Positions 27,057 to 37,014 of a DNA stretch of 64,000 nucleotides are shown piece after piece. The notes under the pieces were generated by a model that saw only the letters and a program-made list of their open reading frames with translations, did no database searches and was not told the origin of the DNA. This stretch comes from Betaproteobacteria bacterium HGW-Betaproteobacteria-16 (GTDB lineage: Bacteria > Pseudomonadota > Gammaproteobacteria > Burkholderiales > Burkholderiaceae_C), in the NCBI GenBank assembly GCA_002840835.1, contig PHCQ01000002.1:1-64000 (forward strand), in the 5' to 3' direction. Both the position numbers and the translations under genes were made by a program. Every line of letters starts with the position of its first letter. The stretch's first letter is position 1.

Positions 27057-28442
27057 CTATCGCCCAACCATCTTCTCGGGCACCACCCACTGATCAAACT
27101 GTTCGTCGGTCACATAACCCAGCGCCAGTGCGGCCGACTTCAGACTTGAGCCTTCTGCATGCGCCTTCTTGGCGATCTCGGCCGCCCGGTCGTAGCCGAT
27201 GTGTGGGTTCAGGGCCGTCACCAGCATCAAGGAACGCTCCACCAGCTCGGTGATTCGCGCCCGATTGGGTTCAATGCCCCGAACACAGTGATGCTCAAAG
27301 CTGTCCATGCCATCCGCCAGCAGCCGCACACTCTGAAGAAAGTTGTGAATCAACACCGGGCGGAAGACGTTGAGCTGGAAATTCCCGGATGCGCCACCCA
27401 AGCTGACTGCCACGTCGTTGCCCATCACCTGCACGCAGGCCATGGTCAAAGCTTCACATTGCGTCGGGTTCACCTTGCCCGGCATGATGGAAGAGCCCGG
27501 TTCGTTCTCTGGAATCGCCAGTTCTCCCAGCCCGCTGCGCGGACCACTGGCAAGCCATCGCACATCGTTGGCGATCTTCATGAGGCTCACCGCCAGTGTC
27601 TTCAGCGTTCCGTGGGCATGAACCAGCCCGTCACACGCTGCCAGTGCCTCGAACTTGTTCGGTGCGCTCACCAACGGCAATCCAGTTTCTTGCGCCAGAA
27701 GCTCCGCCACGGCACCACCAAACCCGGTCGGAGCGTTGAGCCCGGTGCCCACCGCCGTACCTCCCTGCGCGAGTTCACAAAGATGCGGCAGTCCAGCCCG
27801 AATGTGCCGGTCGGCGTGTGCGAGTTGGGCAACCCAGCCTGAAATCTCCTGCCCCAAGGTCAGCGGCGTGGCGTCCTGCAGATGCGTGCGACCAATCTTC
27901 ACGATGCCGTCGAACGCGTCAGCTTTTCGTGCAAGCTCTGCTCGCAGGTGCTCCAGCACGGGCAGCACCCGGTTCCAAATGCCATCGACTGCCGCCAGGT
28001 GCATGGCGGTGGGAAACACATCGTTTGAAGACTGGCTGCGGTTGACATCGTCATTGGGGTGCACCAGGCGACCTGGCCCCCGCGAACCGCCCAACAGCTC
28101 GCTGGCGCGGTTGGCCAACACCTCGTTGACATTCATGTTGGTCTGGGTGCCTGAGCCGGTTTGCCAGATCGCCAGCGGGAACTCAACGGCATGCCGGCCT
28201 GCGATCACCTCGTCGGCCGCTGCTGCAATGGCCATTGCCTTGTCAGCTGGCAAGTCCGCCCGTTGCTGATTTACCTTTGCGCACGATTTTTTGACAAGCG
28301 CCAATGCGCGGATCATTTCCGGCGGCATCTGTTCGGTGGAAATGTCGAAATGCATCAGTGAGCGCTGGGTCTGTGCGCCCCACAGATGCTCTGCCGGCAC
28401 TTCGATGGCGCCCATGCTGTCGTGTTCGATGCGCTGTGTCAT
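27057..28442 (-). CDS. fumC: Class II fumarate hydratase
   Basis: A 461-residue iron-free, oxygen-stable fumarase of the aspartase/fumarase superfamily. The signature [16 protein letters not shown] is near residues 315-330, and [14 protein letters not shown] and the HPNDDVN-like motif mark the other active-site regions. It is transcribed away from a class I fumarase gene across a 127-bp gap, giving the cell two isozymes for the same TCA-cycle step. Confidence 0.96.
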   Translation of the reverse strand: MTQRIEHDSMGAIEVPAEHLWGAQTQRSLMHFDISTEQMPPEMIRALALVKKSCAKVNQQRADLPADKAMAIAAAADEVIAGRHAVEFPLAIWQTGSGTQTNMNVNEVLANRASELLGGSRGPGRLVHPNDDVNRSQSSNDVFPTAMHLAAVDGIWNRVLPVLEHLRAELARKADAFDGIVKIGRTHLQDATPLTLGQEISGWVAQLAHADRHIRAGLPHLCELAQGGTAVGTGLNAPTGFGGAVAELLAQETGLPLVSAPNKFEALAACDGLVHAHGTLKTLAVSLMKIANDVRWLASGPRSGLGELAIPENEPGSSIMPGKVNPTQCEALTMACVQVMGNDVAVSLGGASGNFQLNVFRPVLIHNFLQSVRLLADGMDSFEHHCVRGIEPNRARITELVERSLMLVTALNPHIGYDRAAEIAKKAHAEGSSLKSAALALGYVTDEQFDQWVVPEKMVGR

Positions 28443-28569
28443 GGTGACTCTCCTGGTGTCAGCTGCCGTTGGGCCGACCTGTCAAAATACGGCCTGGCCC
28501 ACCGTAGCAGACTTGCACAGGCTTGTCGCGACAACAACCCCTGCAGCAAACTCCAACCACCCCACAGCC

Positions 28570-30123
28570 ATGACCACGAGCATCCGTCAAAACGACCTCA
28601 TCGAATCCGTTGCCGCCGCCCTGCAGTACATCAGCTATTACCACCCGGCCGACTACATCGCCCACCTGGCACGCGCCTACGAGCGCGAGCAAAGCCCGGC
28701 TGCCAAAGACGCCATTGCCCAGATACTGACCAACAGCAAGATGAGCGCCACCGGACAGCGTCCGATCTGTCAGGACACGGGCATCGTCAACGTGTTCATC
28801 AAAGTGGGTATGGATGTTCGCTGGGAAGGCTTCACAGGCAGCCTGGAGGACGCCATCAATGAAGGCGTGCGCCGCGGCTACAACCACCCCGACAACACCC
28901 TTCGGGCCAGCGTGGTGGCCGACCCGCACTTTGCGCGAAAGAACACCAAGGACAACACGCCTGCCGTCATCTTCACCGAGATCGTCCCAGGCAACACCGT
29001 GGACATCACGGTGGCCGCCAAAGGCGGTGGATCCGAGAACAAGTCAAAGATGATCATGATGAATCCCAGCGACTCCCTGGTCGACTGGGTGCTCAAGACC
29101 GTACCGACCATGGGCGCTGGCTGGTGCCCGCCTGGCATGCTCGGCATCGGCATCGGTGGCACGGCCGAAAAAGCGGTGCTGCTGGCCAAAGAGAGCCTGA
29201 TGGACGACATCGACATGTACGAACTTCAGGCCAAGTCGGCCAAGGGAGAGAAATTGAGCCAGGTCGAAGAACTTCGCCTGGAACTGTTCAACAAGGTCAA
29301 CGCGCTGGGGATTGGCGCACAGGGTCTGGGCGGCCTGACCACCGTGCTCGACATCAAGATCAAGATGTACCCGACCCATGCGGCCAGCAAGCCAGTGGCC
29401 ATGATCCCCAACTGCGCGGCCACACGACACGCGCACTTTGTGCTTGATGGCAGCGGCTCGGTCTACCTGGATCCGCCCAGTCTGGACCTCTGGCCCAACG
29501 TCAACTGGACGCCAGATACCGAAAAGAGCCAGCGCGTCGACCTCAATACGCTCACCAGGGAAGAAGTGGCCAACTGGAAGCCTGGCCAGACACTGCTGCT
29601 CAATGGCAAGATGCTCACCGGCCGGGACGCCGCGCACAAGCGCATCCAGGACATGCTCGCCAAAGGCGAAAAACTGCCGGTGGACTTCACCAACCGGGTC
29701 ATCTACTACGTCGGCCCGGTAGACCCCATCCGTGACGAAGCCGTGGGTCCCGCGGGCCCCACCACCGCCACGCGCATGGACAAGTTCACCGACATGATGC
29801 TGGAGCAAACCGGGTTGATCGCCATGATTGGCAAGGCCGAACGTGGCCCTGTGGCCATCGAGTCCATCAAGAAGCACAAGAGTGCTTACCTGATGGCGGT
29901 CGGTGGTGCAGCCTACCTCGTCTCCAAGGCCATCAAACACGCCAAGGTGGTGGGTTTTGAAGACCTCGGCATGGAAGCCATCTACGAATTTGACGTGATC
30001 GACATGCCTGTGACCGTGGCAGTGGATTCGGGCGGCACCAGCGCCCACATCACTGGTCCCGCCGAATGGCAGAAGCGCATCGCCAGCGGCGAGTTCAAGG
30101 GCATTGGCGTCACCAGCGCTTGA
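28570..30123 (+). CDS. Class I fumarate hydratase (4Fe-4S)
   Basis: A 517-residue iron-sulfur hydro-lyase with fused alpha and beta domains, the FumA/FumB type. Candidate cluster cysteines are in ICQDTG near residue 73, in the NCAATRH region near residue 285, and others in the central domain; AAKGGGSENKS and DSGGTSAH are conserved elements. ATG at 28570 gives the expected length. The TGA stop overlaps the TTG start of murI. Oxygen-sensitive class I enzymes usually serve low-oxygen or iron-rich growth, which complements FumC. Confidence 0.93.
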   Translation: MTTSIRQNDLIESVAAALQYISYYHPADYIAHLARAYEREQSPAAKDAIAQILTNSKMSATGQRPICQDTGIVNVFIKVGMDVRWEGFTGSLEDAINEGVRRGYNHPDNTLRASVVADPHFARKNTKDNTPAVIFTEIVPGNTVDITVAAKGGGSENKSKMIMMNPSDSLVDWVLKTVPTMGAGWCPPGMLGIGIGGTAEKAVLLAKESLMDDIDMYELQAKSAKGEKLSQVEELRLELFNKVNALGIGAQGLGGLTTVLDIKIKMYPTHAASKPVAMIPNCAATRHAHFVLDGSGSVYLDPPSLDLWPNVNWTPDTEKSQRVDLNTLTREEVANWKPGQTLLLNGKMLTGRDAAHKRIQDMLAKGEKLPVDFTNRVIYYVGPVDPIRDEAVGPAGPTTATRMDKFTDMMLEQTGLIAMIGKAERGPVAIESIKKHKSAYLMAVGGAAYLVSKAIKHAKVVGFEDLGMEAIYEFDVIDMPVTVAVDSGGTSAHITGPAEWQKRIASGEFKGIGVTSA

Positions 30124-30941
30124 AAACCATCGGAGTCTTCGACAGTGGTGTGGGGGGGTTGAGCGTGCTTCGCGCCTTGCAGTGCGAGGTGCCCCACACC
30201 CACTGGGTTTATCTGTCCGACAGCGCCTTCGCACCTTATGGTGGCCGCAGCGGACAAGAAGTGATCGAGAGGTCACAGCGCATCACGGCGTGGCTGACCA
30301 GGGAACACCCGCTCGATGCGCTCGTCGTGGCTTGCAACACAGCCACGGCTCATGCGATCGACAGCCTTCGTGACATGTACCCTGCCCTGCCCATCGTCGG
30401 CGTGGAGCCTGCCCTGAAAACCGCTGCCCAAGCAACACGCACGGGGTGCATCGGCGTCCTCGCCACGAGCGGCACCCTGAAAAGCGGCCGTTTTGCCACC
30501 CTGCGAAGCAGCGTGGAGGCCACCGCAGTTGGACCAGGCTTGGCGTTCCTCTGCCAGCCCTGCCCAGGACTTGCAGATGCAATAGAGCAGGATGACAAAG
30601 AGGCAATCGAAGAGCTGTGCAAGTGCTTCGTCACGGCCTTGATGAATCAGATTCCCGCGCATGCAAGAATGGACAGCTTGGTGCTGGGTTGCACGCACTA
30701 CCCTTTTGCCATGGAAACGCTGAAACAGCTTTGCGGACCGGGCGTGAATGTGATCGATAACGCAACGCCGATTGCCAGAAGGACCGCAGGCCTGGTCGGT
30801 GCAGCCCATAAGGCGAACGTCACCGCGCAAGTTGGCTGCGTTTCACTCTTTGCAACCGGCAGTGTGGCAGCCCTGAAGGAAGCTTGCGAGCGTTGGCTGC
30901 CCAACCTGCATCAGATAGCGGCCTGCCAGATACATATCTGA
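30120..30941 (+). CDS. murI: Glutamate racemase
   Basis: A 273-residue cofactor-free racemase that supplies D-glutamate for peptidoglycan. It begins MKTIGVFDSGVGGLSV from a TTG codon; both catalytic cysteines are present, C72 in VACNTA and the second in LGCTHYPF. The start overlaps the fumarase stop in a TTGA arrangement, so translation is probably coupled. An in-frame ATG inside the fumarase gene would add 18 residues that do not fit the family. Confidence 0.92.
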   Translation: MKTIGVFDSGVGGLSVLRALQCEVPHTHWVYLSDSAFAPYGGRSGQEVIERSQRITAWLTREHPLDALVVACNTATAHAIDSLRDMYPALPIVGVEPALKTAAQATRTGCIGVLATSGTLKSGRFATLRSSVEATAVGPGLAFLCQPCPGLADAIEQDDKEAIEELCKCFVTALMNQIPAHARMDSLVLGCTHYPFAMETLKQLCGPGVNVIDNATPIARRTAGLVGAAHKANVTAQVGCVSLFATGSVAALKEACERWLPNLHQIAACQIHI

Positions 30942-31088
30942 TGATCTGACTCTCCACAGGCTCCAACACGGACCAGTTGCAGGCGCCCTGCCGATCAAAA
31001 GTTCAGCAACTCGGTGCAACAACCGGGCACGAGCGCGAACAGTCAGCAACTCAGGCTGGCTGCGCGAGCCAATGGAGCACCCTGCAGT

Positions 31089-31712
31089 TCAGTGCAAGTG
31101 CCTTGGCTTACGTGGGCCGCCATGTCCGGAGGGCCCGCCATGGCCACGCGGCGGTTTACCGAGTTGCATGGAGTTGACCAGCGCGTCAAACCGCTGTGTG
31201 AACAGTTTGTCGACAGCGGCAACAACCTCGCCAAGTTCCGCAGAGTCGAAGTGGCGCTCCATCACATGGATCACGTCTTGAACCAGGAGATCGCGCTGCA
31301 CCTGCATGATGGCGGCCGGCGTGGGGCCGACAAAACACATCATGAAATCGTCCCGCGCCTCCTCTTCGGTTGCGTCGTCTTCCTCGTCGTACTCCGTATC
31401 GTAAAAAGACACTTCGAGGGGTGCACCGGCAGCTGCAATGTCATTGAGCGCCATGCAGGTTTCTTCGATCACCTGCCGAAACTCCTCGCCGCCCGGAACC
31501 GTCCAGCACATCTGCAGCATGTGGGTGGCAGCATCGAACCGGATGCCTGGCTCGTCCTCGTAGGCACTTTCAGCAGCGGCAGCAAGCGAGCGAGCCCCCG
31601 CGTACTGCCACAAAGGCTTGAGCGCGTCCTGTATCTGGGCGTACACGACGTCCTCGCGCAAGGGCACATCCCCATGCACATGTATCTCAAAAGGGGCGTT
31701 GTAACGGGTCAT
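31089..31712 (-). CDS. Conserved hypothetical protein with acidic centre and His/Gly-rich tail
   Basis: A 207-residue soluble protein; no signal peptide or membrane helix. I recognise no characterised family, though similar proteins seem usual in Comamonadaceae. Visible features are an N-terminal beta-like domain (YNAPFEIHVHG...), a strongly acidic stretch near residue 105 (TEYDEEDDATEEE), a C-terminal helix pair, and a tail with repeated HGGP/GHGGP that could bind metal. It lies between murI (convergent) and the tRNA cluster. Confidence 0.75.
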   Translation of the reverse strand: MTRYNAPFEIHVHGDVPLREDVVYAQIQDALKPLWQYAGARSLAAAAESAYEDEPGIRFDAATHMLQMCWTVPGGEEFRQVIEETCMALNDIAAAGAPLEVSFYDTEYDEEDDATEEEARDDFMMCFVGPTPAAIMQVQRDLLVQDVIHVMERHFDSAELGEVVAAVDKLFTQRFDALVNSMQLGKPPRGHGGPSGHGGPRKPRHLH

Positions 31713-31757
31713 GGAAACTCACTGTACCGGCGATTCCGGAAAAATCCTAGGGACTGG

Positions 31758-31844
31758 TGCCTCGAACCGGAATCGAACCGGTACGCCCGATTAAAGGCGG
31801 CGGATTTTAAGTCCGCTGTGTCTACCAATTTCACCATCGAGGCA
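31758..31844 (-). tRNA. tRNA-Leu (TAA anticodon)
   Basis: 87 nucleotides reading TGCCTCG...CGAGGCA at the ends, with a long variable arm, the GGTTCGATTCC T-loop and a CTTAAAA anticodon loop giving TAA. CCA is not encoded directly after. It is the last of three tRNA genes on this strand. Confidence 0.93.
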
Positions 31845-31908
31845 CGCCGTGTATTGTCTCAGGTTGGACGGAGCTGACCTGCCCACGTTCTTTCCCGTGC
31901 GGACCGCG

Positions 31909-31940
31909 AAAAAAAGCCCCGACAACCGAAGTTGGCGAGG
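31909..31940 (-). terminator. Terminator after tRNA-Cys
   Basis: On the minus strand CCTCGCCAAC and GTTGTCGGGG pair (one mismatch and one G-T) around a TTCG tetraloop, followed by C and seven T. It lies 11 bp after the encoded CCA of tRNA-Cys, so tRNA-Leu is probably transcribed separately or by read-through. Confidence 0.7.
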
Positions 31941-31950
31941 CATGGAGGAC

Positions 31951-32024
31951 TGGAGGCGCGACCCGGAGTCGAACCGGGCTAGACGGATTTGCAATCCGTT
32001 GCATAACCGCTTTGCTATCGCGCC
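31951..32024 (-). tRNA. tRNA-Cys (GCA anticodon)
   Basis: GGCGCGA at the 5' end pairs with TCGCGCC at the 3' end; the anticodon arm is GGATT-GCA-AATCC, the T-loop GGTTCGACTCC is intact, and CCA is encoded (31951-31953). Length 71 without CCA. Confidence 0.95.
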
Positions 32025-32065
32025 ACAGGTTGGAACGTGCAGATCAGCTGCTCCAACAAACCGAC

Positions 32066-32093
32066 AAAAAAGGGAAGCAATGCTTCCCTTTTT
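32066..32093. terminator. Terminator between tRNA-Gly and tRNA-Cys
   Basis: GGGAAGC and GCTTCCC pair with a short AAT loop, flanked by A and T runs that allow termination in either direction. On the minus strand it follows the encoded CCA of tRNA-Gly by 6 bp. Confidence 0.75.
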
Positions 32094-32098
32094 AAATC

Positions 32099-32174
32099 TG
32101 GAGCGGGAAACGAGATTCGAACTCGCGACCTCAACCTTGGCAAGGTTGCGCTCTACCAACTGAGCTATTCCCGC
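32099..32174 (-). tRNA. tRNA-Gly (GCC anticodon)
   Basis: GCGGGAA and TTCCCGC form the acceptor stem; anticodon arm AACCT-TGCCA-AGGTT gives GCC; D-loop and T-loop (AGTTCGAATCT) are standard; CCA is encoded (32099-32101). Confidence 0.96.
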
Positions 32175-32261
32175 AATTTTCAGATCACCGCAGTGTTTGT
32201 CTGAAGCTGAAATTATAGCGCAGAAATCTGGCCCTTTTCAAGACCCCCTGCATTTTTTGAA

Positions 32262-34691
32262 TCAGTGTTTCACGGCGTCAGGTGAAGGAGCGGGACGGCT
32301 CACGGAGGCGGCCACTTGAGCGGCAACCTCTTCATCCGTCAGCGCCACAGGTTGACGCTCCAGCGCCACAGCCAGCACCTTGTCAATCCACTTGGCGGGA
32401 ACGATTTCAAGACCCTGCTTCACGTTTTCAGGAATTTCTGCCAAGTCCTTGACGTTCTCCTCCGGGATGATCACCGTCTTGATCCCGCCACGCAGCGCAG
32501 CAAGCAGCTTTTCCTTCAAGCCACCAATGCCGGTCACTTCCCCACGCAGCGTGATCTCGCCCGTCATGGCCACATCAGCCCTCACTGGGATGCCCGTCAA
32601 GGAAGACACAAGGGCTGTGGTCATGGCGGCACCGGCGCTAGGACCATCCTTGGGTGTTGCACCATCGGGCACATGGATGTGGATGTCGCGTTTGTCGAAC
32701 TGCTCATCCTTGATGCCGAGCACCCTGGCGCGGCTTCGCACCACGGTGCGCGCAGCTTCCACCGACTCTTTCATCACATCGCCCAGCGAACCCGTGCGTG
32801 TGATCACCCCCTTGCCCGGCATGATGGCCACTTCAATAGTCAACAGATCGCCACCCACCTCTGTCCAAGCCAGCCCAACCACCTGGCCGACCTGGTTCTG
32901 CGCCTCAGCGCGGCCGTAGTTGAACTTGCGCACGCCCAGAAACTCGTTGAGGTTCTCTGCATCCACCACCACGGTGGGTGTGTATTTCTTCAGCAGCAAT
33001 CCTTTGACCACTTTGCGGCAGATCTTGGAAAGTTCGCGCTCAAGCGAGCGCACGCCTGCTTCGCGCGTGTAGTAACGGACGATGTCGCGTACCGCGTCAT
33101 CGCGGATTTCCATTTCACCTTCACGAATGCCGTTGTTCTTGAGCTGTTTGGGCAGCAGATAGCGAATCGCGATGTTGGTTTTTTCGTCCTCGGTGTAGCC
33201 AGACAAGCGGATCACCTCCATGCGATCCAGCAACGCCGGCGGGATGTTCATGGAGTTGGAGGTTGCGACAAACATCACATCCGAGAGATCAAAATCGACC
33301 TCGACGTAATGGTCAACGAATGTGTGGTTCTGCTCTGGGTCGAGCACCTCCAGCAGCGCGCTGGAGGGGTCGCCCCGGAAGTCCGTGCCGAGCTTGTCGA
33401 TTTCGTCCAGCAGGAACAACGGATTGCGAGTGCCCACCTTGCCAAGGCTTTGCAGCACTTTGCCCGGCATGGCACCAATGTAGGTGCGGCGATGGCCGCG
33501 AATTTCGGCCTCGTCGCGCATACCGCCCAGGGCCATGCGCACATATTTGCGCCCGGTGGCTTTGGCAACTGATTGTCCCAGAGAGGTCTTGCCGACACCG
33601 GGTGGTCCCACCAGGCAAAGAATGGGGGCTTTCACCTTGTCCACGCGCTGCTGCACCGCGAGGTATTCGAGGATACGGTCCTTGACCTTTTCAAGGCCGT
33701 AATGATCTTCGTTCAAGACAGCCTCAGCGTGCGCCAAGTCGTGTTTGATCTTGGTCTTCTTGCTCCATGGCAACCCCACCAGTGCATCAATGTAGTTGCG
33801 CACCACGGTGGCCTCGGCCGACATGGGTGACATGAGCTTGAGCTTCTTGAACTCGGCGTCGGCCTTCTTGCGCGCCTCGGCAGGCATCTTGGCAGCCTTG
33901 ATCTTTTTTTCGATCTCTTCGATGTCGGCGCCCTCTTCGCCTTCACCCAGCTCCTTCTGGATGGCCTTGACCTGCTCGTTCAGATAGAAGTCGCGCTGGT
34001 TCTTTTCCATCTGCCGCTTGACGCGACCACGGATTTTCTTGTCCACATTGAGGATATCGACTTCGCGCTCAAGCTGCTCGAACAAGTTCTCCAACCGCTT
34101 GTTGACCGGGTCCAGATCAAGCACCACCTGCTTCGACTCCAGCTTCAACGGCAGGTGGGCAGCAATGGTGTCGGCCAGCCGACCGGGATCGTCGATGCTG
34201 GAAATCGACGTGAGAATCTCGGAAGGGATCTTTTTGTTCAGCTTCACGTACTGGTCGAACTGCTGCATCACGGCGCGACGCAGCGCCTCCAGCTCGTTCG
34301 ACTGCGATTCGGCGCGCTCAACCTGAGGATCCACCGGCGCCACGCTGGCCACGAAGTGACTTTCACCGTCACGAATGTCGAGCACCTTAGCACGTTGCAG
34401 CCCTTCGACCAGCACTTTCACAGTGCCATCGGGCAGTTTGAGCATCTGCAAGATGGTGGCGACGCAGCCCATCTCGAACATGTCTTCGGTGGAGGGCTCA
34501 TCCTTGGCAGCCGCCTTCTGGGCCACCAACATGATCCGGCGTTCGGCTTCCATGGCCGATTCCAGCGCCTTGATGCTCTTGGGCCTTCCTACAAAAAGAG
34601 GAATGACCATGTGCGGGAAGACCACCACATCGCGCAGCGGCAGCAATGGCAGATCGATCGGTGTGTTGGGCAAAGGGGTGTGTCCGGACAT
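32262..34691 (-). CDS. lon: ATP-dependent protease Lon
   Basis: An 809-residue cytosolic AAA+ serine protease that removes damaged and regulatory proteins. N-terminal substrate domain ([12 protein letters not shown]), Walker [10 protein letters not shown] near residue 360, Walker B FLLDEIDK, and the C-terminal protease domain with catalytic serine in [10 protein letters not shown] near residue 690 and lysine about 40 residues later. ATG at 34691 has GAGG upstream. A heat-shock-like promoter lies just before the gene, downstream of clpX. Confidence 0.97.
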   Translation of the reverse strand: MSGHTPLPNTPIDLPLLPLRDVVVFPHMVIPLFVGRPKSIKALESAMEAERRIMLVAQKAAAKDEPSTEDMFEMGCVATILQMLKLPDGTVKVLVEGLQRAKVLDIRDGESHFVASVAPVDPQVERAESQSNELEALRRAVMQQFDQYVKLNKKIPSEILTSISSIDDPGRLADTIAAHLPLKLESKQVVLDLDPVNKRLENLFEQLEREVDILNVDKKIRGRVKRQMEKNQRDFYLNEQVKAIQKELGEGEEGADIEEIEKKIKAAKMPAEARKKADAEFKKLKLMSPMSAEATVVRNYIDALVGLPWSKKTKIKHDLAHAEAVLNEDHYGLEKVKDRILEYLAVQQRVDKVKAPILCLVGPPGVGKTSLGQSVAKATGRKYVRMALGGMRDEAEIRGHRRTYIGAMPGKVLQSLGKVGTRNPLFLLDEIDKLGTDFRGDPSSALLEVLDPEQNHTFVDHYVEVDFDLSDVMFVATSNSMNIPPALLDRMEVIRLSGYTEDEKTNIAIRYLLPKQLKNNGIREGEMEIRDDAVRDIVRYYTREAGVRSLERELSKICRKVVKGLLLKKYTPTVVVDAENLNEFLGVRKFNYGRAEAQNQVGQVVGLAWTEVGGDLLTIEVAIMPGKGVITRTGSLGDVMKESVEAARTVVRSRARVLGIKDEQFDKRDIHIHVPDGATPKDGPSAGAAMTTALVSSLTGIPVRADVAMTGEITLRGEVTGIGGLKEKLLAALRGGIKTVIIPEENVKDLAEIPENVKQGLEIVPAKWIDKVLAVALERQPVALTDEEVAAQVAASVSRPAPSPDAVKH

Positions 34692-34712
34692 TTCAACCTC
34701 GACAAAATGGGC

Positions 34713-34740
34713 ACGTGGGGCAAATGCGGGCGATTTCAAC
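34713..34740 (-). promoter_or_regulatory. Candidate sigma-32 promoter of lon
   Basis: On the minus strand GTTGAAA is followed after 13 bp by CCCCACGT, close to the RpoH consensus CTTGAAA-N(11-16)-CCCCATNT. The start point would be near 34706, about 15 bases before the lon ATG, making lon independently inducible by heat shock although it follows clpX. Confidence 0.55.
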
Positions 34741-34797
34741 CCGACGCATCATCAACTTCACACAGACAGAGGCATGGCGCGTGCCTGGAGGCGACAT

Positions 34798-36063
34798 TCA
34801 GGCCTGCTTGGCGGCCTCGCGGTACACCAGCAAGGGTGGTTTGTTCTCTTCGATCGTGCTTTCGTCCACCACAACCTTTTCAACATTGCTCATGCCTGGC
34901 AGTTCGAACATGGTGTCGATAAGCGCGTTTTCGAGGATCGAGCGGAGTCCTCGGGCTCCCGTCTTGCGGGCCAGGGCTTTGCGGGCAATGGCCTTCAGCG
35001 CGGCTGGACGGACTTCGAGTTCGGCACCTTCCATCGACAGCATGCGGGCAAACTGCTTCACGACAGCGTTCTTGGGCTCAGTAAGGATTTCAACCAAGGC
35101 GTCTTCACTGAGTTCGGCGAGCGCCGCAATCACAGGCACGCGCCCCACGAGTTCAGGGATCAATCCAAACTTGATCAGATCCTCCGGCTCGATTTCCTTG
35201 AAGGCATCTGTCAGGCTTCGCTGCTTCTTGCTCTTGACCACTGCGCCAAATCCGATGCCGGACGCTTCGGTGCGGTTCTCGATGATCTTTTCGAGCCCAG
35301 CGAACGCGCCACCACAAATGAACAGAATGTTCGTGGTGTCGACCTGAAGAAAATCCTGATTGGGGTGCTTTCGGCCGCCTTGTGGAGGCACCGAGGCCAT
35401 GGTGCCTTCAATGAGCTTGAGCAACGCCTGCTGCACACCTTCTCCGGACACATCCCGCGTGATGGAAGGATTGTCGGACTTGCGGGTGATTTTGTCGATT
35501 TCATCGATGTAGACGATGCCCTGCTGGGCCCGCTCGACCTCGTAGTTGCAGCTTTGCAGCAACTTGGCCACGATGTTCTCGACATCTTCGCCGACATAGC
35601 CTGCTTCAGTGAGCGTGGTGGCATCGGCCATGACAAATGGCACATTGAGCATGCGAGCCATGGTCTGTGCCAGCAGCGTCTTGCCTGAGCCGGTGGGGCC
35701 AATCAGGAGGATGTTGCTCTTGGCCAGTTCGACGTCGTCTTTTTTGGCACTCTGCTTGTGACGCAGGCGCTTGTAGTGGTTGTACACCGCCACCGCCAGC
35801 GCCCGTTTGGCAGAGTCCTGCCCGATCACGTAGTTGTCCAGATTGGACTTGAGCTCTGCGGGCGTTGGAACATCGTCCCCGGCCGCCTTGACCGATTCCA
35901 GGCCCGGCAGTTCGTCGCGGATGATGTCGTTGCACAGGTCAATGCACTCATCGCAGATGAACACCGAGGGGCCAGCGATCAGCTTCTTGACCTCGTGCTG
36001 GCTCTTGCCACAAAACGAGCAGTAAAGCGCCTTTTCAGGCGTGGTGGCTTTTTTGTCGGCCAT
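34798..36063 (-). CDS. clpX: ATP-dependent Clp protease ATP-binding subunit ClpX
   Basis: A 421-residue AAA+ unfoldase that feeds ClpP. N-terminal zinc-binding domain with cysteines 15, 18, 37 and 40 (CSFCGK...CDEC), Walker [12 protein letters not shown] near residue 123, Walker B VYIDEIDK, the pore loop GYVGEDV, and the IGF-type ClpP-docking loop (GIGFGA) near residue 272. It lies 153 bp downstream of clpP on the same strand, and before lon. Confidence 0.97.
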   Translation of the reverse strand: MADKKATTPEKALYCSFCGKSQHEVKKLIAGPSVFICDECIDLCNDIIRDELPGLESVKAAGDDVPTPAELKSNLDNYVIGQDSAKRALAVAVYNHYKRLRHKQSAKKDDVELAKSNILLIGPTGSGKTLLAQTMARMLNVPFVMADATTLTEAGYVGEDVENIVAKLLQSCNYEVERAQQGIVYIDEIDKITRKSDNPSITRDVSGEGVQQALLKLIEGTMASVPPQGGRKHPNQDFLQVDTTNILFICGGAFAGLEKIIENRTEASGIGFGAVVKSKKQRSLTDAFKEIEPEDLIKFGLIPELVGRVPVIAALAELSEDALVEILTEPKNAVVKQFARMLSMEGAELEVRPAALKAIARKALARKTGARGLRSILENALIDTMFELPGMSNVEKVVVDESTIEENKPPLLVYREAAKQA

Positions 36064-36216
36064 GGGTCTTTGGTGTCAGGTGTGCGGAGGACAGGGTATC
36101 AGGATCAATGATAGTTCAAGGCCCACCAGAGCCGATCGAAGGAAAAGCACCTGGATTGTGGACATTGATACAAAGTCAATGAAGATGTCGTGGACACGGC
36201 ATCGTTCAACCGGGCA

Positions 36217-36834
36217 TCAGGCGGCGCCAGGTCGCTTGTCTATCACCTTGTCGATCAGGCCGTACTCGGCCGATTCGGCTGCGGAAAGATAGTAGTCACG
36301 CTCGGTGTCGCGCTCGATTTTCTCCAGCGGCTGCCCTGTGCGCTCGGCGAGTATGCGGTTCAGCTGCTCGCGGGTCTTGAGGATCTCGCGTGCATGGATT
36401 TCGATTTCGGTCGCCTGCCCTTGCGTGCCACCCAGCGGCTGGTGGATCATGACTTTGGAGTTGGGCAAGGCAAATCGTTTTCCCTTGGCGCCCGCAGCCA
36501 GCAAGAAGGCGCCCATGCTTGCCGCCATGCCGATGCACAGGGTGGACACGTCGGGTTTGACGAAGTTCATGGTGTCAAAAATCGCCATGCCGGCACTGAC
36601 CGAGCCACCGGGGGAGTTGATGTAGAACGAAATGTCCTTGTCAGGGTTCTCGCTCTCAAGAAACAGCAACTGGGCCACCACCAGATTGGCAGACTGGTCA
36701 TTGACGGGACCCACCAGGAAGATCACGCGCTCTTTGAGAAGGCGGGAATAGATGTCATAGGCGCGCTCGCCTCGGCCGGATTGCTCGATGACCATGGGCA
36801 CCATGCCCAGGTTCTGAATTTCCATTGCGCTCAT
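36217..36834 (-). CDS. clpP: ATP-dependent Clp protease proteolytic subunit
   Basis: A 205-residue serine peptidase forming the ClpP barrel. Catalytic serine in [10 protein letters not shown] and histidine in VMIHQPLGG, with the catalytic aspartate near the RD region ([10 protein letters not shown]). The ATG at 36834 (GGAGAAACGC upstream) is chosen over several upstream ATGs because homologs begin close to MSAM. It works with ClpX encoded next. Confidence 0.96.
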   Translation of the reverse strand: MSAMEIQNLGMVPMVIEQSGRGERAYDIYSRLLKERVIFLVGPVNDQSANLVVAQLLFLESENPDKDISFYINSPGGSVSAGMAIFDTMNFVKPDVSTLCIGMAASMGAFLLAAGAKGKRFALPNSKVMIHQPLGGTQGQATEIEIHAREILKTREQLNRILAERTGQPLEKIERDTERDYYLSAAESAEYGLIDKVIDKRPGAA

Positions 36835-36925
36835 GCGTTTCTCCATGTTTTGATGCACTGCGATTTCCATACTGTAACCAACCCGCCGCCGCCTTGCCGA
36901 CGCAGCACCCATGGCCGTGTTGGGC

Positions 36926-36953
36926 ATATGGCGCGCTGGACGCCAAACACAAG
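36926..36953 (-). promoter_or_regulatory. Candidate sigma-32 promoter of clpP
   Basis: On the minus strand CTTGTGT is followed after 13 bp by CGCCATAT, which matches the RpoH -10 consensus CCCCATNT at seven of eight positions; the -35 matches less well. The predicted start, near 36919, gives an 85-base leader for clpP. Confidence 0.4.
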
Positions 36954-36964
36954 CGGCCGGGCGC

Positions 36965-36992
36965 AAAAAAGGGCGGACAAGTCCGCCCTTTC
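36965..36992 (-). terminator. Terminator between tig and clpP
   Basis: On the minus strand GGGCGGAC and GTCCGCCC pair tightly around the centre, followed by six T. It is 22 bp after the tig stop and separates tig from clpP, unlike organisms where tig-clpP-clpX are one transcript. Confidence 0.85.
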
Positions 36993-37014
36993 CAGGATTG
37001 AAGCCCTGCAGCTA

